Shown here: in pieces, positions 1 to 7,901 of the stretch
Numbering within the stretch: the first letter of the stretch is position 1
Layout of the letters: each line of letters begins with the position of its first letter
Position numbers and translations under genes: made by a program
NCBI RefSeq assembly: GCF_024539815.1
Contig: NZ_JAHHIU010000124.1
Location: forward strand, 1 to 42,796
Origin: Streptomyces hayashii
Lineage (GTDB): Bacteria; Actinomycetota; Actinomycetes; Streptomycetales; Streptomycetaceae
DNA length: 42,796 nt
Reading direction: 5' to 3'
The notes under the pieces: model-generated
The model's input: only the letters and a program-made list of their open reading frames with translations
Told to the model about the DNA's origin: nothing
Databases searched by the model: none

Positions 1-640
1 CACCCACCCCACGAACCCAACCCCTTCCGCACAGGGGAGCGCCTCGTCGGCGGGCGCCCGGAACGCCTTCTGTGTCGCTGCGGGGTTTGTCCTCGCCACG
101 GCGGCCCCATCGCCTTCATGCGCCCGCGACAGCGGCGCAGTCCCGCACCCACCGCTCTCGCCCCAGGACACACGCAGGCGACGCAGCACGGTTCTCACGG
201 GTGAGCAGGGGTCGGAGTCCGGCACATCGGAGCCCGGCGTGCGGCCAGCGCCGGGCTCCGCCGGGCCTCCGCCCTTGCGGCGCACGTCGCAGGTGGCGCA
301 CAGGTACGCGAGCCAGGCCGGGCCGGGCCCGTCCCGGGCCTGGGCGGCGGGAGCCCTGCCGGAGCGCGCTTGCCGTGCCGGCGCAGTCCAACTCCCCGCG
401 CAGCGAGGTGAACTCCTGATTGCGCCCATCTCTGGGGGTAGTTGCTCGCTGGACCAGGAACACGCCAACCGTCCCCACACCATCAGGAGTTGGTTATTGA
501 TGGCTGTTCGTCAGTTGTCGACAGCCACGGTTGCGGCGAGCGGCGACTGCTATACACCATCAGGTGCCCTGTCGCAATCATTCCTGGGCAGGACGCGGCC
601 CATCCTCGTACTGGACTATCTTCGCGCGGGTTATGAAGAT
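1..640. other. No recognisable gene
   Basis: Long open frames occur on both strands here, but all are arginine/proline-rich compositional frames with no family signature and no good ribosome site. One minus-strand frame near 230-310 has a CxxC pair that could be a scrap of a zinc-ribbon protein, but I cannot support a gene. The last ~100 bases are presumably the promoter region of the small secreted protein that starts at 663. Confidence 0.4.
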
Positions 641-662
641 CCATTCGAAACGGGGAGGGTGC

Positions 663-1004
663 ATGACCAGCACACTCAAGAAGTTCGTGACCGCCACGTC
701 GGCGTCGGGCCTCCTGGCCGCAGGCATGATACTCGGCGCCACGGGTGCGGCCCAGGCCGCGCCCGGCGGTCCGTCCGGCTGCACGGCGTACGTCTCGCAG
801 ACCAACATGCACACGGCCGTGGGCTTCTGCAAGTCGGGCAGCGGCACCTGGAACGTCCAGGCCATGTGCGCCGGTCCGGGCAGCACGAACGGCCCCTACA
901 AGGGAGACCCCGGCTACCGCACCCGCGGTATGGAGAAGGCGGCGACGCTCAACTGCGGTGGCGGCTACCCCGTCAACATGAAGGTTGTCGACATCAAGAG
1001 CTGA
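663..1004 (+). CDS. Small secreted four-cysteine protein
   Basis: Predicted 113-residue exported protein of unknown function. Residues 1-32 form a Sec signal peptide: TSTLKK basic start, Ala/Gly/Leu core, AQA-A cleavage site. The mature part of about 81 residues has four cysteines (about 40, 56, 69 and 98), probably two disulfides, and is rich in Gly, Ser and Asn. The ATG at 663 was chosen because GGGGAGGG ends four bases upstream; the frame opens earlier at 531, but those codons would precede the signal peptide without a ribosome site. It stands alone, followed by IS debris. Small secreted proteins of this type are common in Streptomyces, but I do not recognise this family. Confidence 0.8.
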   Translation: MTSTLKKFVTATSASGLLAAGMILGATGAAQAAPGGPSGCTAYVSQTNMHTAVGFCKSGSGTWNVQAMCAGPGSTNGPYKGDPGYRTRGMEKAATLNCGGGYPVNMKVVDIKS

Positions 1005-1061
1005 GTCTGGAGCGTGTCTCTTCAATGAGTGGTCAGTTGATCGGACGGACCTGTCCGGCAA

Positions 1062-1256
1062 GCGATCACTGATGCGATTTTGTGGGACCGGATCGCGCCG
1101 CTGATACCGGCCGATCCGGTTCCGCAGTCGGACGACGGCGCGAGCGCTTCTGGGCCGTGGAGTTCCAGGAGCCCTGGGGTGGCACGCTCTGCCCCCGGCC
1201 CGGCGTGCGAGGAGGCCCGCGTGTTCTGGAAGCCGATGTCCCAGAGGGTCACGTGA
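1062..1256 (+). pseudogene. IS5-type transposase N-terminal scrap
   Basis: The frame begins ITDAILWDRIAPLIP, which resembles the conserved start of IS5-group transposases (xTDxxWxxIxPLLP). Similarity is lost after about 25 codons and the frame stops at 1256, so only the very start of the gene survives. The preceding bases (1020-1060) may be part of the element's left end. The match is short, so this is a tentative call. Confidence 0.4.
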
Positions 1257-1510
1257 ACGGATGGCGGTTCCCGGCCGTGACTGCCGAGTGCCCATGGCAC
1301 TGGCCCACCACGCGGGGCTACTGGTCCAAGGCCGTCACGAAGTTCGAGGGCGACGCCGTCGAGGAGCGGGACTCAAAGGATTCGAGCCGGTACCCGAAGG
1401 CCAGCGACGGCCGGCCCCTGGATGACCAGGATCTCCTGCCCGGCCCTCCAGCTGCGCGCCCGCCTGGCCCGACAGGCCGACTACCGGGCTCAGTCACACC
1501 AAAAGCGCAC
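1257..1510. other. Unassigned sequence between relics
   Basis: Both strands are open for long stretches because of the high GC, but nothing recognisable is encoded. It sits between the IS5 scrap and the point (about 1512) where similarity of the minus-strand DciA-like reading frame ends, so it is probably foreign sequence brought in when that gene was cut. Confidence 0.35.
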
Positions 1511-1659
1511 GGCTCGCGCCCGTCGCGCCGGACCACCCGGGTCGTAGGCGGCTTGGGCTGCGCCGTACGGCCGCCGCCGTTCTTCTGCGCTGCCACCTTG
1601 GCGGCGCGCAGTGCGACGCGGGCCAGGTCGACGCCAATGGGCTGCGGGTTCTGGGTCAT
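1318..1659 (-). pseudogene. Truncated DciA-like (DUF721) protein start
   Basis: Reading from the ATG at 1659, the first ~49 residues (GVDLARVALRAAK, then a basic segment ending RRDGREP) match the N-terminal part of actinobacterial DciA/DUF721 proteins, which help load the replicative helicase and are also found on Streptomyces plasmids and integrative elements. After REP the sequence stops resembling the family and the open frame runs to 1318 as low-complexity coding, so the DUF721 core is absent. The start overlaps the upstream stop codon as TGATG with GGGGAGG just upstream, an intact coupling signal left in a dead gene. Assignment rests on remembered family sequence. Confidence 0.5.
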
Positions 1660-2456
1660 CACGCGACCTCCCCGGCCAGCTCCTGGACACGGTGGGGACA
1701 CCGCGGACACTGCGGGGCGGCAGGAAAGCATGGCTTGACCGCGCCCGAGGTGTCGTCGGCCTCGGTGTGGGCCCACGTCATGGCAGCGACGTCGAGCGAC
1801 GGCATCGGGAAGTCCCGCGGGCCGCCGCGGGCGAGCTGGATCTCGGGCAGATCCCACAGCGTGTCCGGGCAGGGCATGCCGGTCAGCTCGTAGACCGTCT
1901 CGCTGGGTGCACACCATCCGCCGCTCGCGACGAGGCCGCCGCCGTCGAGGCGGGACTGGTCGCCGGCGAGGACGACCGCGCGGATGCCCTCCGTGCCGGA
2001 GCTGGAGTCGTTGACGATGAGCTGCTGCGGGAACGGCAGCCGTGACGAGGCGGTCAAGCCGACGCCGCCACCCGCCGGCTTGAGGGCGTTGGCGCGGCGG
2101 ATGATGCCCTCGGTGACACCGTCCCTGTCGAGGGGCCGGCCCGGATGGCAGCCGGGGACGTCGACGGAGGCGGTGATCTCCGGGCGCGGGTTGGGGTCTG
2201 CGGGCAGCACGCGCGGCTGGTGAGCGCGGACGCGGGACAGGTCGAAGGCGCGGCCCTTGATGGCGGCCGAGGCGGTGACGGGCTCCTTGGCCGGCTCGGG
2301 CTCGACGGCCGGTTCGGCAGCCGGCGGCTCGGTCGGCTCGGCCTCGGTGGCGGCCGACTCCGGGTCGTCGCCGCGCACGGTGGCGGCGAGGGCCTCGATT
2401 TCGGCGGCGGCCTGCTGGGCGGCCTCGGCCGACTCGGCCCGGAAGCCGGGGCCACT
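1659..2456 (-). pseudogene. Phage major-capsid-like fragment
   Basis: The frame has an Ala/Glu-rich start (SAEAAQQAAAEIEALAATV), an acidic/proline linker, then a region resembling actinophage major capsid proteins: SVDVPG, GGWCAPSETVYEL, LPEIQLARGG and EADDTSGAVKPCF. In the phage family these lie in order and are followed by a long C-terminal half. Here similarity ends at KPCF, replaced by about 20 residues with a CPRC motif before the TGA at 1659. The 5' side is cut near 2456 by the repeats at 2452-2512. It is therefore a capsid gene missing both ends, fused to the upstream part of the DciA-like gene. It could instead be a plasmid gene of a related fold. Confidence 0.5.
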
Positions 2457-2512
2457 TCAAGCCGGAATCTCCGCCCAACCAATCTTCGAGTGGAGCCACT
2501 TCGAGCCGGAAA
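2452..2512. repeat. Short direct repeats, possible IS21-type end
   Basis: GCCACTTCAAGCCGGAA and GCCACTTCGAGCCGGAA occur about 42 bases apart in the same orientation, at the point where the capsid-like frame is cut. IS21-family ends carry several short direct repeats of this general kind (CCACTT-type motifs), so this may be the scar of such an element. No transposase of that element is adjacent. Confidence 0.35.
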
Positions 2513-2588
2513 AATGGGACCAACTCAAACCGTTTTCTTTGCGGTCCTTCTGTATTTCTCGTGCCTCTTTCAACTAGGCACGCACCTG

Positions 2589-2765
2589 CTAGACCTCGGC
2601 CTTCTGCGCCTCGATCGCCGCAGCGTCCGGGGGCTGCGCGGCTTCCAGCGCGGTGAGCTTCGCCTCGGCACGCTCCAGCTCCTCGCACCGGAACGCCGTC
2701 TCCCTTTTGGCCTTCTCGAAGTCGTGTTTGGCCTGCTGGCACATGCTCTCGGGCACAAGTGGCAT
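2589..2765 (-). CDS. Small charged coiled-coil reading frame
   Basis: A 58-codon frame from an ATG at 2765. Residues from FEKAKRETAF to the end have alternating charged and hydrophobic positions (CEELERAEAKLTALEAA, then AIEAQKAEV), strongly suggestive of a coiled coil. Beyond the TAG at 2589 the same frame continues with like composition past a second TAG (LKEAREIQKDRKE), so the ancestral protein was probably longer and has been stopped. The ribosome site (GAAGGG, about 10 bases upstream) is fair. Family unknown; a phage or plasmid protein fits the neighbours. Confidence 0.35.
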   Translation of the reverse strand: MPLVPESMCQQAKHDFEKAKRETAFRCEELERAEAKLTALEAAQPPDAAAIEAQKAEV

Positions 2766-2871
2766 CTGTTCTGCCCTTCTCGGAAACCCACTCGACGGCG
2801 GGGGCCGGCCGGCGGCCGTCAGCGCAGGGGCTCGCGGCCCCGGGCGGCGGGGTGCGGGGTACGAGGTGATG

Positions 2872-3018
2872 TCAGCCGGGCAGGCGGTAGGAGAGTTCGA
2901 ACTTCCCCTCGTGGCCGGCGTCCTTGCCGCGGAAGACAGCCGTCTGGGGGTGGGGCGAGTCGTCGTACTGGGTGAGCTTCAGGGAGTCGTGATAGGCGGT
3001 GCGGAACGGATCGCCGCC
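2872..3018 (-). pseudogene. C-terminal tail of an unknown protein
   Basis: About 48 codons ending in a proper stop look like real protein (DPFRTAYHDSLKLTQYDD, then GHEGKFELSYRLPG), unlike the repetitive frames around them. The upstream part runs straight into the IS701 relic that begins near 3024 on the other strand, so the gene seems to have lost its 5' end. I do not recognise the family. Confidence 0.3.
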
Positions 3019-3023
3019 AGCCG

Positions 3024-3460
3024 CTGATCCCCCGCAACCGCACCACCGGTGAACTCGCCTACTACCGCTGCCACTCCACCTCGGCGACACCCCTGGCACC
3101 CTGGTCAGGGTCGCAGGTTCCAGATGGCGGGTGGAGGAGACCTTCCAAACCGAGAAGGGACTGGCCGGGCTGGATGAGCACCAGGTCCGCCGCTACCGTG
3201 GGCGCGCTGGGTCACCCTCGCCATGCTGGCCCACGCCTTCCTCACCGTCGTCCGCGCCGACGAACACGCACACCGGCCCACGCCGGACGACCTGATCCCG
3301 CTGACATGCAACGAGATCCGGCACCTGTTCATCACTGTCGCTGTCCGGCCCGATCACGGCCCGGCCCACCGGCTCAGCTAGTCCGCCTGGCGGCGCCGCC
3401 ATCAAGCCCGGGCCCGCGCGGGCCATTACCGCCGAGAAAGCCGGATGGCCGCTACGTGGG
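3024..3460 (+). pseudogene. IS701-family transposase C-terminal relic
   Basis: Three pieces in different frames form a typical IS701-family C-terminus: LIPRNRTTGELAYYRC; then LVRVAGSRWRVEETFQ with KGLAGLDEHQVRR; then WVTLAMLAHAFLTVVRADEH and LIPLTCNEIRHLF, ending with an AWRRRHQARARAGHYRR tail. Frameshifts lie near 3100 and 3200, and a TAG near 3380 interrupts the tail, so it cannot make transposase. The N-terminal two-thirds is absent. The last bases overlap the 3' end of the convergent VOC gene. Confidence 0.75.
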
Positions 3461-3817
3461 GGACATGACCTCGTAGAGGTTTCCGGCGTCATCGGTGAAG
3501 TACAGACCGCGAGGGCACAACGGGTGGTCGATCCGGCCGTTGTCCGGCTCGCTGGGATCGTTGCCATAAGGCACCCCGGCGGAGTTGAGCCGGGCGAGGA
3601 TCTCATCGAAGGACGACGGGTCCACGTCGAAGGCCAGGTGGTGGCCGACCGGATTCTCGACGGACATGAAGTCCAGCGTCAGGGAATCGTTGACGTGCAC
3701 CGGTGCGAAATGCCGGTCTGCGCCTCGATAGTCCAGTCCCATGACGGAGGCGAAGAAGCGCGCTGCTGCCTCGTTGTCGACGGCTGGAACGATGGTGTGG
3801 TTCAGCGTGATGGACAT
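3452..3817 (-). CDS. VOC-family (glyoxalase/bleomycin-resistance-like) protein
   Basis: A 121-residue single-domain protein of the vicinal oxygen chelate superfamily. It has the expected paired beta-alpha-beta-beta-beta layout: LNHTIVPAVDNEAAARFFASVMGL at the start, HHLAFDVD in the middle and YFTDDAGNLYEVMSP at the end. His7, the histidines near residue 60 and Glu near 116 occupy the usual metal-ligand positions. The substrate cannot be read from sequence; such proteins include dioxygenases, isomerases and antibiotic-binding proteins. The ATG at 3817 has GAGAGA upstream and lies 10 bases after the stop of the TetR gene, so the two should be co-transcribed and both controlled by the palindrome at 4481. 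Confidence 0.85.
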   Translation of the reverse strand: MSITLNHTIVPAVDNEAAARFFASVMGLDYRGADRHFAPVHVNDSLTLDFMSVENPVGHHLAFDVDPSSFDEILARLNSAGVPYGNDPSEPDNGRIDHPLCPRGLYFTDDAGNLYEVMSPT

Positions 3818-3827
3818 GCTCTGTCTC

Positions 3828-4469
3828 TCAGATCTCGACTGGCTGGGACAAGACGCCGTGCAGGAGGACGTCGACGAGGTCGCGCACTCCCAATTGCGGT
3901 GCCGCATCCGCCGGCTCGCCTTCGGTTGGCGGCCTGCCGACTCCCACGAACAGGAGACCCAGGAAGATAAATGCTGCCTGCTCGGGGGGCAATTGCAGCA
4001 ACTCCCGCTCAGGCTCGAAGAGTTCGGCCAGCGCTTCTCGAACGGGCAGGGAACCGGCCGCACGATCAGGCGGGGCCGCTGCGCTGCCGGGACGGTCACG
4101 TCGTCCTCGCCCGCCCGTCGCATGCAACGCCCCGACCACCGCGCCGACCCGGTCCAGGTGGGCTTGCAGCGCCGAGGCAGCCTCGGTCAGCCGGTCGGCA
4201 AGTGGCTGGTCCATAGACACCAGGGCGAGTTCGCCGAGGGCGTGGGCCGGACTGAGCGCCTCGGTCACGCATGCGTCCAGGAGTTCTTCCTTGTCCGCGA
4301 AGACGCGGAAGATGGTGCCTTCTCCGATGCCTGCGGCCCGGGCGACCTGGCGTGTCGTCACCGAGCTGCCGTGCTCGATCACGAGGGGAAGCGCGGCACG
4401 CACGATCATCTCCCGGCGGCTGCCGGAGTCCATCGCCGGTGCTCTTCGCCGACTGGGTGTGGCCGTCAT
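3828..4469 (-). CDS. TetR-family transcriptional regulator
   Basis: A 213-residue repressor-type protein. The N-terminal helix-turn-helix is clear: REMIVRAALPLVIEHG, then VTTRQVARAAGIGEGTIFRVFADKEELLDA. The remainder is the divergent ligand-binding region. The start MTATPSRRRAP (4469) is preferred over the upstream in-frame start at 4505 because the 4481-4500 palindrome lies in the stretch between them. The gene is first in a two-gene unit with the VOC protein, and the operator just upstream suggests it represses itself and that gene until a ligand is bound. The inducer is unknown. Confidence 0.88.
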   Translation of the reverse strand: MTATPSRRRAPAMDSGSRREMIVRAALPLVIEHGSSVTTRQVARAAGIGEGTIFRVFADKEELLDACVTEALSPAHALGELALVSMDQPLADRLTEAASALQAHLDRVGAVVGALHATGGRGRRDRPGSAAAPPDRAAGSLPVREALAELFEPERELLQLPPEQAAFIFLGLLFVGVGRPPTEGEPADAAPQLGVRDLVDVLLHGVLSQPVEI

Positions 4470-4480
4470 GAAGCAAGTAT

Positions 4481-4500
4481 CGGAGTGAGTGCTCACTCCG
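4481..4500. promoter_or_regulatory. Perfect palindromic operator for the TetR gene
   Basis: CGGAGTGAG-TG-CTCACTCCG: nine-base arms with a two-base centre and no mismatch, 11 bases upstream of the TetR start codon. Size, symmetry and position are typical of an autoregulatory TetR-family site. Confidence 0.75.
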
Positions 4501-4695
4501 GTCAAGGAAATCGCCGGCGCGGAGCGTCAACTCCGCTCGATCACGCTGCCGGACGTCAGAAGATCACGATCTACAGCTGGAGTATCTGTCCGCCGTCGTC
4601 CCGCTGTCCGCCGGGCGGGTGGGGTGCCGGGCTCGCGGGGATCGTGCGGGCGGCGCGTGTGGGGGCCGGGCTCTCGTTTGCGTGGGGTGGCGCTC

Positions 4696-5175
4696 TCAGA
4701 ACTCCTCTGGGTGCAGGGGCGGGGCGATTCGGAAGCACGCGGACTGGAGTTCTGAGGGAGTCGACACCGGCTCGGCGAAGAGCGTGTTGTTCCTGTGCCG
4801 GATCAACCGGTCTGGGAACGCGACCGATCGGAACGAAGCCTGGTTCGGATCGATCTCCGCCGCCTGGAACACGAATGTCGACTCCTCGATGACCTGCGCC
4901 TTGACCTGCGGGTCCGTGATCCCGGTGAAAAACTTGCTCTCGATGCGGAAGTCGTCGAACGTCGCGATGTGCAGGCAGAACCCCGGCGGGGCAACAGCCC
5001 TGACCAGCATCCCCGTCCCGCCGAACGTCACCAGGCTGGGGCCGGTCCACTGGAACGTGGCGTCGCGGCGGTCCTGCTCGCTCTCGATCTTGGCGATGTC
5101 GACGACGCCACTGCGGTCGATGATGAAGAAGTCGGGAAGGTCGTTCGAGAACAGTGAAAGCTTGAGAACGGCCAT
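4696..5175 (-). CDS. AbfB-domain (beta-trefoil) protein without an enzyme domain
   Basis: A 159-residue protein whose C-terminal half carries the hallmark of AbfB arabinofuran-binding domains: SFRSVAFPDRLIRHRN followed by LFAEPVSTPSELQSACFRI. An earlier RIESKFFTGITDPQ / ESTFVFQAAE segment and the first half (FFIIDRSGVVDIAKIESEQDRRDATFQW) look like further trefoil repeats. In known proteins this domain is attached to secreted arabinofuranosidases and binds arabinoxylan side chains. Here there is neither a catalytic domain nor a signal peptide (start MAVLKLSLFSNDLPDF), so a cytoplasmic or unconventional role, or only a shared fold, is possible. The ATG at 5175 has a weak AAGGAC site. Confidence 0.65.
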   Translation of the reverse strand: MAVLKLSLFSNDLPDFFIIDRSGVVDIAKIESEQDRRDATFQWTGPSLVTFGGTGMLVRAVAPPGFCLHIATFDDFRIESKFFTGITDPQVKAQVIEESTFVFQAAEIDPNQASFRSVAFPDRLIRHRNNTLFAEPVSTPSELQSACFRIAPPLHPEEF

Positions 5176-5391
5176 GATGTCCGTCCTTCCGTGATGCGTC
5201 ACGGGAATGCCCGAGTCGTCGGCCGTCCGTGCCGCGGATTCGGCGTTCGGCTTCAACCACCCCGTGCGTGGCAACGGACGCGAGAGTCGGAGAGGCGGTC
5301 CGTTCCGGCGTCGACGGGGTGAGAGCACTACGTCCATGATGCGACGGCGCGAGGGCCGGCGCCACCACATCACCACCGTTACCGTTTCAAC

Positions 5392-6179
5392 CACTAGACG
5401 CTTTCGGCACCGCAGAGTTGACGACGGGCGGCGACCCGCGTCCGGGAGTGGGTGACGTGGCGGCCACCGAACTGCACCGGCAGTCCCGCAACCGCGCCGC
5501 CACCGACGGGCAGCTCCCACTGGGCGGCGAGCTGGTGACCGCAACCCCGAGCGGCCTGTCGGAGATGACCAATCGCGACAAGCTCCGCGCCGAACTCGAC
5601 ACCCTCTCCATCGACGTGAGCCGGCACCTGATGGAGCACCACCACCGGCTGCTGCGCGAGCTCGGCGCGGCCGACGCCGCCCACCTGCGCGCCAGGGCGC
5701 CCGGAGAAAGTGCTGGTCGCGGGAGCCCGGGCCTCCACGCAGACGCTGCCGATCCCCTCCGGCAAGCGCGTCATCTTCTGCAACCTGGAGGGCGGCTCGG
5801 GCCTGGTCGACATCGCCTTCTTCGAGGACTCCCACGAGCACGTCGCGCACACCGGGTTCCGCTCCGGGCTGCTGCTGGTGCGCGGCACCGTCGAGGCCCG
5901 CGGCCCCCGTCGCACCGTTGTCGGCGAGATGGCCTGGGACCTGGACGAGGTGGCTGCCGCCCGCCGCGACCACGGCCCCCAGGCCGCCCGCGGCCTCCTC
6001 GGCCTCCTCGGCCGCACCGGCCCGGCCCCCACCCCCGCACAGCCGGCCACGCCCCAGCGCACGCTCGCCGACGGCACGACCGGGGCCCGGCTTCACCCCT
6101 ATGCCGATCTCCAGCCTGCCAGAACCCGCTCCGCGGACCTGCGCCGGCTCAGCCATCGAAACAGGGAAGCGCAGGGTGA
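5392..6179 (+). pseudogene. dnaE2: Decayed C-terminal part of error-prone DnaE2
   Basis: Pieces of the DnaE2 (alternative DNA polymerase III alpha) C-terminus occur in order: LDAFG, then TELHRQSRNRAATDGQLPLGG, then a helical stretch to ELGAADAAHLRARAPGE, then in another frame VLVAGARASTQTLPIPSGKR and GLVDIAFFEDSHEHVAHTGF, SGLLLVRGTVEARGPR, and LHPYADLQP with a GSAG stop. Frameshifts fall near 5405, 5700 and 6160. The polymerase and PHP domains (some 800 residues) are missing. In intact genomes this part includes the OB fold that contacts nucleic acid. The reading ends at 6179, two bases before the Y-family polymerase start, preserving the original operon spacing. Confidence 0.75.
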
Positions 6180-6181
6180 TC

Positions 6182-6826
6182 ATGATGAGCGGCCGCCATA
6201 TCCTTCGCCTCTCCTTCGACGTGCCGCCCGACGCCGAAACCGAACTCCCGGAACCCCTGCGCCGCTTGCCGGAGGACTTCACGCAGCGCGTTCAGATGCT
6301 TGAGGGTGTGCCCTCCTCGGCCTCACCGGGGCGGCCCGATGGCGGCAGCGCGATGCCCGCGGCATCACCGAACTCGTCCAACTCCGCGCGCTCGCCTACT
6401 TCGGCGTGCGCAGCTAGGCGGCCGTGGCCGGCACCCTGACGCTCGCCGCCATGGCCTGCGCCCTCACGCCGCTCGGACGGCGCACCGTCATCGACGACTC
6501 CCCCGAGGCGATCGCGGCCTTCCTGCGGCCCCGGCCCGTACGGGAACTGCCCGGCGTGGGAGGGAAGACCGCCGCGCTGCTGGGCGAGTACGGCCTGCAC
6601 ACCGTCGGCGATGTCCCCGATGTCCCTCAGCACATCGTGCAGCGCCTCCTCGGTGCCCGCGCCGACCGCGTCCTCCACGAGCACGCCCGCGGCCACGACA
6701 CCACGATCGTCGACCCCACCCCGGCACCGGTAAGCCTCGGCACGGAACACCGCTTCCCCGGGACGAACTCGGCCCGGCCGTCCACCGGCGCATCCTGCTC
6801 GCGTGGCACCTGTCGGCGTACACCTG
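6182..6826 (+). pseudogene. Decayed Y-family DNA polymerase (ImuB/DinB-like)
   Basis: It begins MMSGRHILRLSFDVP, then continues in a second frame as LTGAARWRQRDARGITELVQ and LRALAYFGVRS, meets a TAG near 6416, and resumes as AAVAGTLTLAAMACALTP with the helix-hairpin-helix region DSPEAIAAFLRPRPVRELPGVG and EYGLHTVGDVPDVPQHIVQRLLG. A last frameshift near 6760 leads to PRDELGPAVHRRILLA before the gene is cut at about 6810. Actinobacterial relatives sit beside dnaE2 and act in damage-induced mutagenesis. Three frame changes, a stop and loss of the little-finger domain make this copy dead. Confidence 0.72.
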
Positions 6827-6859
6827 AATGTCCCCAGCCACGTACAACTGAACGTGTCC
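6818..6859. repeat. 24-nt-spaced direct repeats at the polymerase break
   Basis: GTACACCTGAATGT and GTACAACTGAACGT are two imperfect direct repeats 24 bases apart exactly where the Y-family polymerase reading ends. Multiple short direct repeats at the tip are a feature of IS21-family ends, so this may mark the insertion that truncated the polymerase. Confidence 0.35.
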
Positions 6860-6876
6860 AGGTTGCCGTACCGGAT

Positions 6877-7812
6877 TCAGCTTCTCCGCCGGTACCTCCC
6901 AGGTGCCGATCCGTGCGTTCGTTTGAACGCGTTAGCGAAGGCGAACTCAGACGTGTAGCCCACTTGGGCGGCGATGGACCTCAAGGGTGCGTTCGATGTC
7001 CGCAGCAGGCGCGCCGCCATGGTCATCCGCCACCAGGTCAGGTAGCCGAGGGGCGGTTGACCGATCAGCAGGGCGAAGCGCCTGGCGAACGGAGCCCGGG
7101 AGAGCCCGGCTTCCGCCGCGAGTTTCGCCACCGTCCACGGCGAAGCCGGGTTTCGGTGGATGGCGTGAAGAGCTGCGGTGACCGCCGAGTCGTTGAGTGC
7201 GGCGGCCCATCCGGTGGTGTTGCCCAGGGAGGACTGCCCGTTGAACCAAATGCGCAGCAGGTAGAGCAGCAGCGCGTCCAGCAGCGCGGGAACGGCCGCG
7301 TCCGTGCCCAGACGCGGGTTCTCCACCTCTGCGGCCAGTAGCTCCACGGCCGCGCTCAATTCCGGATGGCAGCCCGCTTGTGCCGGCAAGTGGATCAGAT
7401 CCGGAAGGCTCAACAACAGCGGGTGGGTTCGGAGCGGGTCGAGTTGATAGGCCCCGCAGAGCACGACAGTGACCGGGCCGTCGCCTCCGCTCCGATCGAC
7501 GACGTCGGAGGCGTAGGTGCCGGACAGTGGGTGGTCGTCGGGGCCGCAGGCAGGGACTGTCACCGGGGTCACAGGGCTGTCTGCCAGGGTGTGCCCGCTG
7601 CCATGGGGAAGGAACACCACGTCACCCGCGCCCAGTTGGACGGGCTCGGCCTCCGGAGACAGCAGCCAGCAGGAACCCTGCAGGACCACCTGGAAGCCCG
7701 CCGACCCTGGGACGGAGGCGAACTCCTGCCTCCACGGTGCATGCCACCGCACGTGCGCCGACCGCGGGCGGCCAAGGCGAGTCACCGCGACCACGTCGCT
7801 GAGTACGTCCAT
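6877..7812 (-). CDS. AraC-family regulator with cupin sensor domain
   Basis: A 311-residue activator-type regulator. Residues 1 to about 190 form an AraC-type cupin sensor domain (WLLSPEAEPVQLGAGDVVFLPHGSGHTLAD). The last 100 residues hold two helix-turn-helix motifs, WTVAKLAAEAGLSRAPFARRF and LRSIAAQVGYTSEFAFANAFK, ending in the usual G-x-P-x-x-YR segment. MDVLSDVV (7812) is chosen as the start; the frame also opens ten codons earlier. It is divergent from the oxidoreductase at 7902 with about 90 bases between, so control of that gene is likely. Members of this subfamily often regulate an adjacent reductase. Confidence 0.9.
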   Translation of the reverse strand: MDVLSDVVAVTRLGRPRSAHVRWHAPWRQEFASVPGSAGFQVVLQGSCWLLSPEAEPVQLGAGDVVFLPHGSGHTLADSPVTPVTVPACGPDDHPLSGTYASDVVDRSGGDGPVTVVLCGAYQLDPLRTHPLLLSLPDLIHLPAQAGCHPELSAAVELLAAEVENPRLGTDAAVPALLDALLLYLLRIWFNGQSSLGNTTGWAAALNDSAVTAALHAIHRNPASPWTVAKLAAEAGLSRAPFARRFALLIGQPPLGYLTWWRMTMAARLLRTSNAPLRSIAAQVGYTSEFAFANAFKRTHGSAPGRYRRRS

Positions 7813-7901
7813 GCGCCGAGCGTACGTGTGCGAGACGAGCACGTATGAACTGGGCTCTCTGGCGCATGGATCGTCTCTGTGTGCGGTCGTAGATTCACGG
7901 T

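Noticed and set aside
72..478. Overlapping open frames of 115 and 120 codons on both strands
   Set aside because: Arg/Pro/Ala-rich composition, no ribosome site and no family motif; typical of GC-driven false frames.
2145..2975. A 276-codon plus frame
   Set aside because: It is antisense to the capsid-like relic and Gly/Arg-rich; it crosses several unrelated relics without any domain signature.
3741..4892. A 383-codon plus frame
   Set aside because: It is the complementary shadow of the TetR and VOC genes, which have clear domains, an operator and good starts.
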